Part shown: one piece after another, positions 1 to 6,638 of the stretch | How the letters are laid out: each line of letters begins with the position of its first letter | Position numbering within the stretch: position 1 is the stretch's first letter | Assembly (NCBI GenBank): GCA_023145975.1 | Contig: JAGLCZ010000663.1 | Span: 1 to 6,679 of the forward strand | Direction of reading: 5' to 3' | Source: Candidatus Hydrogenedentota bacterium | GTDB lineage: Bacteria; Hydrogenedentota; Hydrogenedentia; Hydrogenedentales; CAITNO01 | Length of the DNA stretch: 6,679 bases | The notes under the pieces: generated by a model | Database searches by the model: none | Seen by the model: only the letters and a program-made list of their open reading frames with translations | What the model was told of the DNA's origin: nothing | Translations under genes and position numbers: made by a program

Positions 1-3000
1 CAAGCACTTCGCCTTCACCCTCAGGTGAAATACAATAAACAGACAAGGTACGCGTTGCAGTACCTTCGTTCCCAGTAAAATCTGCTACGGTGTACTTCAG
101 GACATATTCTCCGGGAACATTAGTATAGGAATCATTGAAAACAGTCTCCACCTGCGCAAGGGTCGTGTCAGCATACAATGCCGATGCAGCCACCCAAATG
201 CGTACAGTCACCTCTTCGGGGGTCATATTACCTTCACAGGCATCTACCACTGAAGAAAATCCCGCCTCTTCATAAATACTGTCGCACTCCAGGGACGTAT
301 CGGCATCACCCTGCAAGGTGATAACCGGCGGCAACGTATCCGCAACATCCACCGTACGTATTACTTCTAGCGCCTGGTTGCCTGCACTGTCGGCAACGTT
401 ATAGGTTATCGTATACGTACCAGGCAGTGCTGTATCTACCGTATTCATAACTTCGATTTGAGCAGTAACATCCCCGTCACAGGCATCCACAGCTTCTGCA
501 CCGGCATCCATATAATTATCAAAGCCACATTCAAGGGTGGCTGTTGATTCACCATACAATATAATTAACGGCGGGTAAGTATCAGGGTCACATGAAATAA
601 AATACTCATAAGTGCCCATATCCCAACCACTTCCCTGAGGACGAAGTATGCCTTCGTAGTCATAGGCTGGAGCACCTTCGCTTGTGCCGGTATCTATGCA
701 GGGTGATGAATACCGTAATCGGAAATCACCAGCCATGACATCAACAAATAACGGTTCTGCATCAATATTTCCCACACCTTCAAAACCACCTTCTATACAA
801 CTGTAAGACACCGATAGATTTGACCCGGTGATGTGAGTACCCGTACTGTCAGAATCATCCCAGAAAATACAGTTTACCACTTGCCCTGAATTAAACTTCA
901 GGCTTTCAATCTTGCTCCCACCAAACAAAATATTTCTCACATTATTAAAAAAAGTGCAGTTAATAATTTCACACTGGCCAGAACCTAATATACCGCCTCC
1001 AGAACCAGACACACTCCAGTACTGACAGCCTTCCTCATCACAATACTCATCCATATAATCAGAAACATAATTATGGAAAAAAATACAATTCGTTATCGTT
1101 ATTGTCCCTCCCACACTATAAGTACCGCCACCGTAGTTTGCAGCGTTATTAGTGAAAGTGCAGTTGGAAATTGTCGGTCCCTTGTAGTAGTTGTACATAC
1201 CGCCACCATACTCAGCCCTGCCATTCTCGAATTCAAATCCATCAAATATTGCGTGGTCCGCTCCGATAACGCAACGCCGCCTTGATTCTCCATCAATACT
1301 GGTAATAAAAACTCTCCAGTCCCGTTGGTCACATTCTGTTTCTGTTCCTGCAAAACCGCCATACAGGGCAACTCCGTCTTTCATGGTAAGTACCGGGTTA
1401 GTGGTTGCTGTATAGATGCCTGCTGCCACCCATATTCCCCCCCCACCTGCCGACGAAGCCACATCTACAGCGCTTTGCATGACGGGGTAGGCTGTCGTCC
1501 AGGAACGCCCATCCGGTTCTGACACTGTGCTGTTTGCATCTACCCGGTAGATGTTCTCTATAAAGATCGCTGTTGCGGTTTTGTTATCATCCATAAGGAC
1601 AGTTGCGATGGAAGCATCTCCGGAAGCATCGTCCGCCCAATGACTAAACGCATTGCCCATCCCATCGGCCATCAGTAGAACGATGTCACCGCGGCCATAG
1701 TTATGGATGCCTTCGGGAGGAGCAGTCCATCCGGAACCGACGGGGAGAGTTGTGACTGCTAATGTTACGACATCTTCAGGAGACACGCCACCTTCGTAGG
1801 CTCCCATATCAACACCGGTTCCAGCGGGACGAGACCGACCTAGAATATCACTGTCAGGCGCATCATCGGATGTGCCTGTATCAATACAAGGTGAACCCGA
1901 GAGTGGTTGAACGCTGTAGGGCGCGTTAACAAATAGAGGGGGCATGTCTGTATTACCTGCACCTGTATAGCCACCCCGAATACAACTGTAAATAATTGTT
2001 ATATTCCCAACAACTTCAGCGACATTCAGATTCATATTGTTCCAAAGAATACAGTTTGTAATATCTACTTGATTATGATTGTTGTATAGGCTATGCCCAT
2101 CAGAACTTTGATTGTCTATGAGTGTGCAGTTGGTCATTTCAAGACTCCCCCTACGATTATAAATGCCGCCAGCTCTTTGTCCTCCCCAATTCGACTTAAG
2201 TATGCAGTTGGTTACGGTCGACAAAACACCTTTATTATATATGCCGCCGCCATATAGTCTGGCCTGATTATCAGACAATGTGCAGTTGATTATGCTGGGG
2301 CGACCAGAGTCACAGTAAATGCCGCCGCCATACCCAGCTCTATTATTGACCAATGTGCAATGGGTTATGTGGGGGTAACCAGAGTCACAGTAAATGCCAC
2401 CACCTACAGAGGTTGCCCAATTATCTATGAAGATGCAGTTGGCAATTTGGAAAGAACCGGAATACGTGTATAGGCCGCCACCACGAAAAGATCGATTTTC
2501 TGTGAAAGTGCAGTTGGTTAGGACAAGATTGCTGGTTACCTCAGTGAAATTAGAAATTCTCATACCCCCACCTTCAGTTGCCTGATTACCTGTGAAGTTA
2601 CAGTTGGTTATCCGGGGCAAACCAGAAGAAGTGTATATACCACCACCATCATGAGCCCGATTATCACTTAAGATACAGTTGGTTATCTGGGGCGAACCGG
2701 AAGAAGTGTATATACCACCACCATCATCAGTTGCCTGATTGTCTGTGAAGGCACAGTTGAATATTTGTGGATTCCCATAATGGATATATATACCACCACC
2801 ATCATCAGTTGCCTGATTGTCTGTGAAGGCACAGTTGAATATTTGTGGATTCCCATAATGGATATATATACCACCACCATCAATATCAGCCTTATTTTCC
2901 ACAAAAATACAATTACTCAGAACAGGTGAAGCACCATAAATATATATACCTGCACCATTGTCGTCTGCAAAGCCATTAGCAATGGTAAACCCATCCAGAG

Positions 3001-6000
3001 TTGCATTATCTGCCCCCACGACACAACGATTGTTTAATTCGCCGTCAATAATGGTTGTGTTAAGATTCCAGTCTCGTTGCTCTCGGTTTATTTCTACGCC
3101 CGAAAATCCCCCATAAATACATATTCTTTCTTTCATAGTCAGTACAGGAGAATATATTTCGTCAGCAGTATATAATCCTGTCGCGGCCCATAGCTCACCG
3201 CCACCATCTGATTCCGCCTGATCAGTGGCTTCTTGAAGCGTTGGGTAGGCGGATTCCCAGGAACGTCCATCAGGAACTGCTGACTGGCTGGCTGCATCAA
3301 CATAATATATATTCTCGCCAAATATAGCTGTGACAGATTTATCCGTGTCCATAACCACGGATGTTACGGGGATATCACCAGACGCATCACCATTCCAATG
3401 ACTGAATTTATGCCCTCCCCCTTGTGCAGAGATCTCAATAGCAGAACCCGCTTCGCAAGGGTAGGTTCCTGAAGTTGGCCAAGTAACACCGCTGCCGGAA
3501 GGGCTAATATCCAGTGGCAGCATTACAATATCATCCAGACCTACCCCGCCTTCGCAGGCCCCCATATCCACTCCATTGCCAACAGGTCGCGGATTTCCCA
3601 ATATGTCTACTGTTGGTGCTTCGTTAAGCGTGCCAGTGTCAATACAAGGAGAATTTTCATGTAACTTGGGAATATCTCTATCCCCATAAACAATAAACGG
3701 GTCCTCGTCAAAATTACCTACGCCTTCATATCCATCTTGAATACAACTGAACGTTACAATAGCTGTACCATAGATTTGAGGGGAACTCGGCGCTATATTG
3801 CCCCAAAGAATACAATTTACAAGGTTTGCAGAACCGTCGTCTTTGTTTATAGCCCCACCGTTATAGGATTGATTAGTAAGAAGAGAGCAGTTAGTTAATT
3901 CAAGTGTGCCTTCACTATAAATAGCGCCACCATGTATGGAATGATTGTCTGTGAAGATACTGTTTGTTGCTGCAAATATACCTTCAACATAAATAGCACC
4001 GCCACTTTCGGCATGATTGTCTATAAAAATGCAGTTCGTTGTCTCAATTATACCTTCGTTGGCGGCAAGGCTATAATTGTAGATAGCACCACCGCCAGCA
4101 GCACTGTTACCTATGAAGGTACAGTTTGTTAAACGGGATGTTCCGCCTCGACCATACATACCACCACCAAATGTATCTGCCCGATTTTCAGTGAAAGTGC
4201 AGTTGGTAATTACCGGGAAGCCCCGGTCATTGTATATGCCGCCACCTTCAGAAGTCTGATTACTGGTGAAGGAGCATGCAATTATCTCGGGTGTTCCAGA
4301 ATGGATGAAAATACCGCAACCATTATTTCCGGCAAAGATACAGTTGCTAATGACCGGGGAAGCATTATAATTTTGTATACCGTTACCACTGTTATCAATG
4401 AAATTACAGTTAGTAATTGAAGGAAAAGAATCGTAGTTGAACATGGCAGAACCACTATTGCCAACAAAGGTACAATTCACAACTACTGGCGATACGCTGT
4501 CATTATACATACCAACACCAGGTTGACTATAATAGCCATTGGTAATAATGAATCCATCTATTGTTGCATTATTTGCACCCACGACACACCGGCTTTGACC
4601 TAATCCGTCAATAATAGTTACATTAGTGTTCCAGTCTCGCTGGTTACGTTCTGTTTCGCTACCTGTAAAGCCCCCGTAGAGCAAGACAAACGCCTTCATT
4701 TGTAACGTATAATGTGTGTTATACGTTCCTGATGCGATCCATATTTCGCCACCATTCTGCTCCGATGCGGCCATATTTACTACAGGCTGAATTGTCTGAT
4801 AGGCAGTTTCCCATGAGCGACCATCAGGAACAGTTGCCTGACTGTTTACGTCCACATAAAATACGTTCGGAATAAAGACTGCTATAGCTGTTTTGTCTTC
4901 ATCCATAACAATATTTTCTTCACGAGTATCACTTGAAATATCACCTGTCCAATAGCTGAACTGCATACCGATGCCTTGGGCAGAAATGCTGACATTAGTC
5001 CCGGATTCATAGAAGTGCGTTCCTGTGCCGGGTATGGTAGTACCGCTATCAGCGGGGCTAACCTGTAATGTTAAAGTAACAACATCCTCCAACGCCACGC
5101 TACCCTCAAAGACACCCATATCTACGCCATCTCCAACAGGCCGCAGATTTCCCTGTATGTCCGCCGCAGGCGCCCCTACAGAAGTACCGGTATCAACGCA
5201 AGGCGAATTTTCAAGTAACTTAGGAATAATAGAATTTCCATAAACAAAAGAGGGATTCGTATCAATGTTACCTTCCCCATCAAATCCATTTTGTACACAA
5301 CTATAAGTTACCGTAGGATCACCCGAAATTGCTAGAAATTGGGACGCACTATTTTCCCAGAAAATGCAATTAGTTACAACACCGATAGAATCGGAGGAAT
5401 TGTATAGGCCTCCTCCATCTTCAGCCTGATTATTGATCAAAGTGCAGTTTACTATTTGTGTTGATATACCGTCGCTGTAGATACCGCCTCCACGTTTTTC
5501 AACGATATTGCCGCTGAAAATACAGTTGATTATCTCGGAAGAACCGGAAGTATATATCCCACCTCCTGCATCAGACCTATTGCTCTCAAAGATACAGTTG
5601 TTTATCTGGGCTGTTCCTTGAGTACAAATGCCTCCACCAAAACCATATTTAGCGGTTAAATTATTACTGAAACTACAATTAGATACTAGGAGAGTACCAT
5701 TGCTATATACACCTGCACCATGAAAACCAGAAAGAACGGACCCTGACACATAGTTTTCAGAAAAGGTGCAATTGTTTATCACAGGTGCTCCATATTCATT
5801 ATATATGCCAGCACCTCCTTCAACGTTTGTGCTGCCGTTAGTAAAGATGCAGTTGGATATTACTGGGGAGGCGTTTGATATGTACATGCCGGCACCTTTT
5901 GAACTGGAACCATTGGCGACAGTAAATCCATCCAGACAGGCATCATCAGCCCCCGTGACACATCTTCGTGCAGACTCCCCGTCAAAGGTGGTCACGTTTA

Positions 6001-6313
6001 CATTCCAGTTGCGCTGGTCCCGTTCTGTTTCAGTGCCGTCAAAGCCACCATATAGGGAAACCCCGTCTTTCATGGTGAGTACAGGGTCGGTGATTGCAGT
6101 ATAGGTGCCTGCCATTACCCACACTTCATCGTCTTCGGCGGCGGCATCCACGGTTGCCTGTAGTGATCCGGACTCCGCCCAGGCGGTTCCGCTGCCCGTT
6201 CCCTCAGGCGACACATACCATACGGTTGCGTGGGAGGGCAACATTGTTGCCACTGTCGCAACGAGAATTATGAAGGCAATGAACCGCATTGATGATAGGT
6301 GAACACCCTTCAT
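1..6313 (-). CDS. Giant secreted multimodular right-handed beta-helix protein, 3' partial
   Basis: One uninterrupted minus-strand frame of 2104 codons runs from ATG at 6313-6311 to the window edge without a stop, so the C-terminus is missing. The start is chosen because GGAGGA lies 7 nt upstream and a signal peptide follows at once (residues 1-29, hydrophobic 11-25, likely cleavage after SHA29). Domains: module 1 (31-404) plus B-repeat-like bead (405-480); module 2 (484-922) plus bead (923-998); module 3 (1002-1508) plus bead (1509-1585); module 4 (1588-1904) without bead; two DUF5011-like Ig folds (1914-1990 and 1995-2094); start of a PEGEGE linker. The helix coils follow NCxFxxN...GGGIY, as in parallel beta-helix and polymorphic outer-membrane-type repeats. 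The family suggests an extracellular adhesin or polysaccharide-binding or -degrading surface protein. No catalytic residues could be recognised, so the exact function is unknown. The gene appears to be transcribed from its own promoter. Confidence 0.96.
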   Translation of the reverse strand, partial: MKGVHLSSMRFIAFIILVATVATMLPSHATVWYVSPEGTGSGTAWAESGSLQATVDAAAEDDEVWVMAGTYTAITDPVLTMKDGVSLYGGFDGTETERDQRNWNVNVTTFDGESARRCVTGADDACLDGFTVANGSSSKGAGMYISNASPVISNCIFTNGSTNVEGGAGIYNEYGAPVINNCTFSENYVSGSVLSGFHGAGVYSNGTLLVSNCSFSNNLTAKYGFGGGICTQGTAQINNCIFESNRSDAGGGIYTSGSSEIINCIFSGNIVEKRGGGIYSDGISTQIVNCTLINNQAEDGGGLYNSSDSIGVVTNCIFWENSASQFLAISGDPTVTYSCVQNGFDGEGNIDTNPSFVYGNSIIPKLLENSPCVDTGTSVGAPAADIQGNLRPVGDGVDMGVFEGSVALEDVVTLTLQVSPADSGTTIPGTGTHFYESGTNVSISAQGIGMQFSYWTGDISSDTREENIVMDEDKTAIAVFIPNVFYVDVNSQATVPDGRSWETAYQTIQPVVNMAASEQNGGEIWIASGTYNTHYTLQMKAFVLLYGGFTGSETERNQRDWNTNVTIIDGLGQSRCVVGANNATIDGFIITNGYYSQPGVGMYNDSVSPVVVNCTFVGNSGSAMFNYDSFPSITNCNFIDNSGNGIQNYNASPVISNCIFAGNNGCGIFIHSGTPEIIACSFTSNQTSEGGGIYNDRGFPVITNCTFTENRADTFGGGMYGRGGTSRLTNCTFIGNSAAGGGAIYNYSLAANEGIIETTNCIFIDNHAESGGAIYVEGIFAATNSIFTDNHSIHGGAIYSEGTLELTNCSLLTNQSYNGGAINKDDGSANLVNCILWGNIAPSSPQIYGTAIVTFSCIQDGYEGVGNFDEDPFIVYGDRDIPKLHENSPCIDTGTLNEAPTVDILGNPRPVGNGVDMGACEGGVGLDDIVMLPLDISPSGSGVTWPTSGTYPCEAGSAIEISAQGGGHKFSHWNGDASGDIPVTSVVMDTDKSVTAIFGENIYYVDAASQSAVPDGRSWESAYPTLQEATDQAESDGGGELWAATGLYTADEIYSPVLTMKERICIYGGFSGVEINREQRDWNLNTTIIDGELNNRCVVGADNATLDGFTIANGFADDNGAGIYIYGASPVLSNCIFVENKADIDGGGIYIHYGNPQIFNCAFTDNQATDDGGGIYIHYGNPQIFNCAFTDNQATDDGGGIYTSSGSPQITNCILSDNRAHDGGGIYTSSGLPRITNCNFTGNQATEGGGMRISNFTEVTSNLVLTNCTFTENRSFRGGGLYTYSGSFQIANCIFIDNWATSVGGGIYCDSGYPHITHCTLVNNRAGYGGGIYCDSGRPSIINCTLSDNQARLYGGGIYNKGVLSTVTNCILKSNWGGQRAGGIYNRRGSLEMTNCTLIDNQSSDGHSLYNNHNQVDITNCILWNNMNLNVAEVVGNITIIYSCIRGGYTGAGNTDMPPLFVNAPYSVQPLSGSPCIDTGTSDDAPDSDILGRSRPAGTGVDMGAYEGGVSPEDVVTLAVTTLPVGSGWTAPPEGIHNYGRGDIVLLMADGMGNAFSHWADDASGDASIATVLMDDNKTATAIFIENIYRVDANSTVSEPDGRSWTTAYPVMQSAVDVASSAGGGGIWVAAGIYTATTNPVLTMKDGVALYGGFAGTETECDQRDWRVFITSIDGESRRRCVIGADHAIFDGFEFENGRAEYGGGMYNYYKGPTISNCTFTNNAANYGGGTYSVGGTITITNCIFFHNYVSDYMDEYCDEEGCQYWSVSGSGGGILGSGQCEIINCTFFNNVRNILFGGSKIESLKFNSGQVVNCIFWDDSDSTGTHITGSNLSVSYSCIEGGFEGVGNIDAEPLFVDVMAGDFRLRYSSPCIDTGTSEGAPAYDYEGILRPQGSGWDMGTYEYFISCDPDTYPPLIILYGESTATLECGFDNYMDAGAEAVDACDGDVTAQIEVMNTVDTALPGTYTITYNVADSAGNQALEVIRTVDVADTLPPVITLQGDADTSLECDSIYEEAGFSSVVDACEGNMTPEEVTVRIWVAASALYADTTLAQVETVFNDSYTNVPGEYVLKYTVADFTGNEGTATRTLSVYCISPEGEGEVL
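32..574 (-). other. Two tandem Ig-like DUF5011-type domains (residues 1914-2094)
   Basis: The first domain (about 1914-1990) reads PPLIILYG, LECGFDNYMDAGAEAVDACD, GTYTITYNVADSAGNQA, RTVDV. The second (about 1995-2094) starts PPVITLQG, LECDSIYEEAGFSSVVDAC and ends GEYVLKYTVADFTGNEG, TRTLSVYC. PPVITL...EC...Y.D.GA.A.D.CDGD...GTYT.TY.V.D.AGN is the hallmark of the DUF5011 or HYR-like beta-sandwich domains of bacterial surface proteins. The second is longer in its middle, with an extra stretch around VRIWVAASALYADTTLAQV. Each carries a conserved Cys pair. The following PEGEGE is a probable linker start. Confidence 0.82.
602..1552 (-). other. Module 4: cap, about 4 coils with an insert, choice-of-anchor Q-like end (residues 1588-1904)
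   Basis: This is the shortest module. The head has YRVDANS, PDGRSWTTAY, GGGIWVAAGIYT, LTMKDGVALYGGF and GTETECDQRDW, with C1661 where the others have Arg. The coils are SNCTF, TNCIF, INCTF and VNCIFWDD. Between the second and third lies an acidic, two-Cys insert (about residues 1749-1766). The end is YSCIEGGFEGVGNID, SPCIDTGT and WDMGTYEY, followed directly by the Ig-like region. Confidence 0.8.
1559..1789 (-). other. B-repeat-like bead 3 (residues 1509-1585)
   Basis: It carries VTLAVTTLPVGSG, GIHNYGRGDIVLLMA, FSHWADDASGD and MDDNKTATAIF. The D-to-N change in the DK motif and the WADD in place of WxGD set it slightly apart from beads 1 and 2. It is the last bead, since module 4 has none. Confidence 0.75.
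1790..3310 (-). other. Module 3: cap, about 12 beta-helix coils, choice-of-anchor Q-like end (residues 1002-1508)
   Basis: This is the longest module. Head motifs are YYVDAASQ, PDGRSWESAY, GGELWAATGLYT, CIYGGFSGVE and DGFTIANG. About twelve coils follow, including two that are identical in protein and DNA (NPQIFNCAFTDNQA) and several near-copies (GGGIYTSSGSPQITNC and GGGIYTSSGLPRITNC). The end is NCILWNN, YSCIRGGYTGAGN, SPCIDTGT and VDMGAYEGG. The coil similarity suggests recent expansion by unequal exchange. Confidence 0.82.
2709..2882 (-). repeat. Perfect 78-bp tandem duplication of one beta-helix coil
   Basis: Bases 2709-2804 recur without a mismatch at 2787-2882, a period of 78 bp (26 codons) over about 2.2 copies. 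The unit encodes GGGIYIHYGNPQIFNC plus AFTDNQATDD. A mismatch at 2708/2786 bounds it on one side and at 2805/2883 on the other. As 78 is a multiple of three and matches one helical coil, copy gain or loss would lengthen or shorten the helix without breaking the frame. The lack of any difference, silent or otherwise, indicates a recent event (or an assembly artefact). Confidence 0.95.
3320..3547 (-). other. B-repeat-like bead 2 (residues 923-998)
   Basis: It carries VMLPLDISPSGSG, GTYPCEAGSAIEISA, FSHWNGD and MDTDKSVTAIF, and is collinear with beads 1 and 3. It links module 2 to the PDGRSW head of module 3. Confidence 0.75.
3548..4864 (-). other. Module 2: cap, about 10 beta-helix coils, choice-of-anchor Q-like end (residues 484-922)
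   Basis: The module starts VFYVDVNSQ with PDGRSWETAY, GGEIWIASGTY, LLYGGFTGSETER and DGFIITNG. About ten coils follow (VNCTF, TNCNF, SNCIF, IACSF, TNCTF twice, TNCIF, TNSIF, TNCSL, VNCIL). In two coils the ladder Cys is displaced or replaced: IIACSF loses the Asn and TNSIF loses the Cys. Several coils use GGAIY in place of GGGIY. The end is NCILWGN, FSCIQDGYEGVGN, SPCIDTGT and VDMGACEGG, with Cys where the other modules have an aromatic residue. Confidence 0.8.
4874..5101 (-). other. B-repeat-like bead 1 (residues 405-480)
   Basis: About 76 residues between modules 1 and 2 contain VTLTLQVSPADSG, GTHFYESGTNVSISA, FSYWTGD and MDEDKTAIAVF. This is the pattern of the divergent InlB B-repeat family (small beta-grasp-like beads with a central F-x-x-W and a terminal MD-x-DK-x-x-x-A-x-F strand). 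Such beads act as spacers in surface proteins. It is homologous to the beads at 3320-3547 and 1559-1789. Confidence 0.75.
5102..6223 (-). other. Module 1: cap, about 7 beta-helix coils, choice-of-anchor Q-like end (residues 31-404)
   Basis: The module opens with WYVSPEG and carries the head motifs VWVMAGTYT, LTMKDGVSLYGGF, GTETERDQRNW and DGFTVANG. About seven coils follow, with the Asn-Cys ladder in SNCIF, NNCTF, SNCSF, NNCIF, INCIF, VNCTL and TNCIF, separated by GGGIY-type turns. The last coil carries Trp (NCIFWEN). It leads into YSCVQNGFDGEGNID, then SPCIDTGT, RPVGDGVDMG and VFEG. The head resembles DUF1565 or Pel9A-like beta-helix caps, and the end resembles the choice-of-anchor Q domain (DMGAYE-type motif). 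Family names are from memory of motifs, not from a search. Confidence 0.8.
6227..6313 (-). other. Signal peptide, residues 1-29
   Basis: The N-terminus has basic residues K2 and R10, a hydrophobic core at 11-25 (FIAFIILVATVATML) and a small-residue cleavage site ending SHA at 27-29, followed by TVWYV, the first strand of module 1. This is a typical Sec/SPase I signal. There is no lipobox cysteine, so a lipoprotein is unlikely. M9 could serve as an internal start and would still leave a usable signal, but it lacks a ribosome binding site as good as that of M1. Confidence 0.85.
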
Positions 6314-6320
6314 GACACTT

Positions 6321-6326
6321 TCCTCC
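6321..6326 (-). promoter_or_regulatory. Strong Shine-Dalgarno site of the giant gene
   Basis: GGAGGA on the minus strand lies 7 nt upstream of the ATG at 6313. It decides the start over the in-frame ATGs at 6352 and 6289, neither of which has a comparable site. Confidence 0.85.
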
Positions 6327-6372
6327 AGCAGACCTTTTTCAGTCACAGACATTACTTTTTTACTTCAATATA

Positions 6373-6401
6373 ATTATACCATATTACAATAAAAAGGTCA
6401 C
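6373..6401 (-). promoter_or_regulatory. Sigma70-like promoter of the giant gene
   Basis: On the minus strand a perfect TATAAT -10 box (6378-6373) sits 17 nt downstream of GTGACC (6401-6396), which shares the central TGAC with TTGACA. Transcription would start near 6366, giving a leader of about 50 nt before the ATG. The region is AT-rich, so chance matches occur, but spacing, position and orientation all fit. Confidence 0.6.
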
Positions 6402-6404
6402 AGT

Positions 6405-6549
6405 CATCCCATAGGATTTTTCCTAAAACCCCTTATTTTATTGGGGTTTTACAACGTAATTCTCTAAAAATAGTTCTCACGGCATCCCATAGACTTCTCA
6501 ACATATGTAAATATCTTACTTTTCAGTACTTACAAAGATTCCTATGGGA
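6405..6549. repeat. Short repeated motif TCCCATAG in direct and inverted copies
   Basis: CATCCCATAG occurs at 6405-6414 and again at 6483-6492. An inverted copy, TCCTATGGGA, lies at 6540-6549 and pairs perfectly with TCCCATAGGA at 6407-6416, giving a 10-bp inverted repeat about 143 bp across. The left copy ends four bases from the -35 box. It may be a set of protein-binding sites or the ends of a small non-autonomous element. No transposase or target duplication is visible. Confidence 0.45.
6425..6450. terminator. Terminator-like hairpin upstream of the promoter
   Basis: AAAACCCC (6425-6432) and GGGGTTTT (6443-6450) form a perfect 8-bp inverted repeat around a 10-nt AT loop. Each strand ends in a short T run, and the minus strand continues AGGAAAAA, so the T tract is short. 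It could end a transcript from a gene beyond 6679 and insulate the promoter at 6373-6401. Because only four T follow the GC part of the stem, terminator strength is uncertain. Confidence 0.5.
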
Positions 6550-6638
6550 CGGCTGTGTTTAGAATGTAAGAAAAATGAACACCAGGAATGAATTTACAGA
6601 AAGTTCTTTACACTAGCAAACAACAAAACCACCGCTAT

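Noticed and set aside
2100..2900. Regularly spaced CAGTTGGTTAT-like motif every 70-80 bp, resembling a CRISPR array
   Set aside because: The motif is the reverse complement of codons for I-T-N-C in each helix coil. Copies are degenerate, the sequence between them is coding and homologous, and no cas genes are present.
2683..2904. Minus-strand 73-codon frame with an internal 26-residue duplication
   Set aside because: It is an out-of-frame reading of the 78-bp tandem duplication in the real gene; the duplication is real, the peptide is not supported.
5766..6104. Plus-strand open frame of 112 codons, and similar 60-90 codon frames on both strands across 1073-6302
   Set aside because: All lie antisense to or out of frame with the continuous 2104-codon frame. 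Their sequences are low-complexity mirrors of the coil motifs, without their own convincing ribosome binding sites or domains.
1..6313. Possible pectate lyase or other polysaccharide lyase activity
   Set aside because: Right-handed beta-helix folds include such enzymes, but I see no recognisable catalytic motif; the coils look like structural repeats, so no enzyme function is called.
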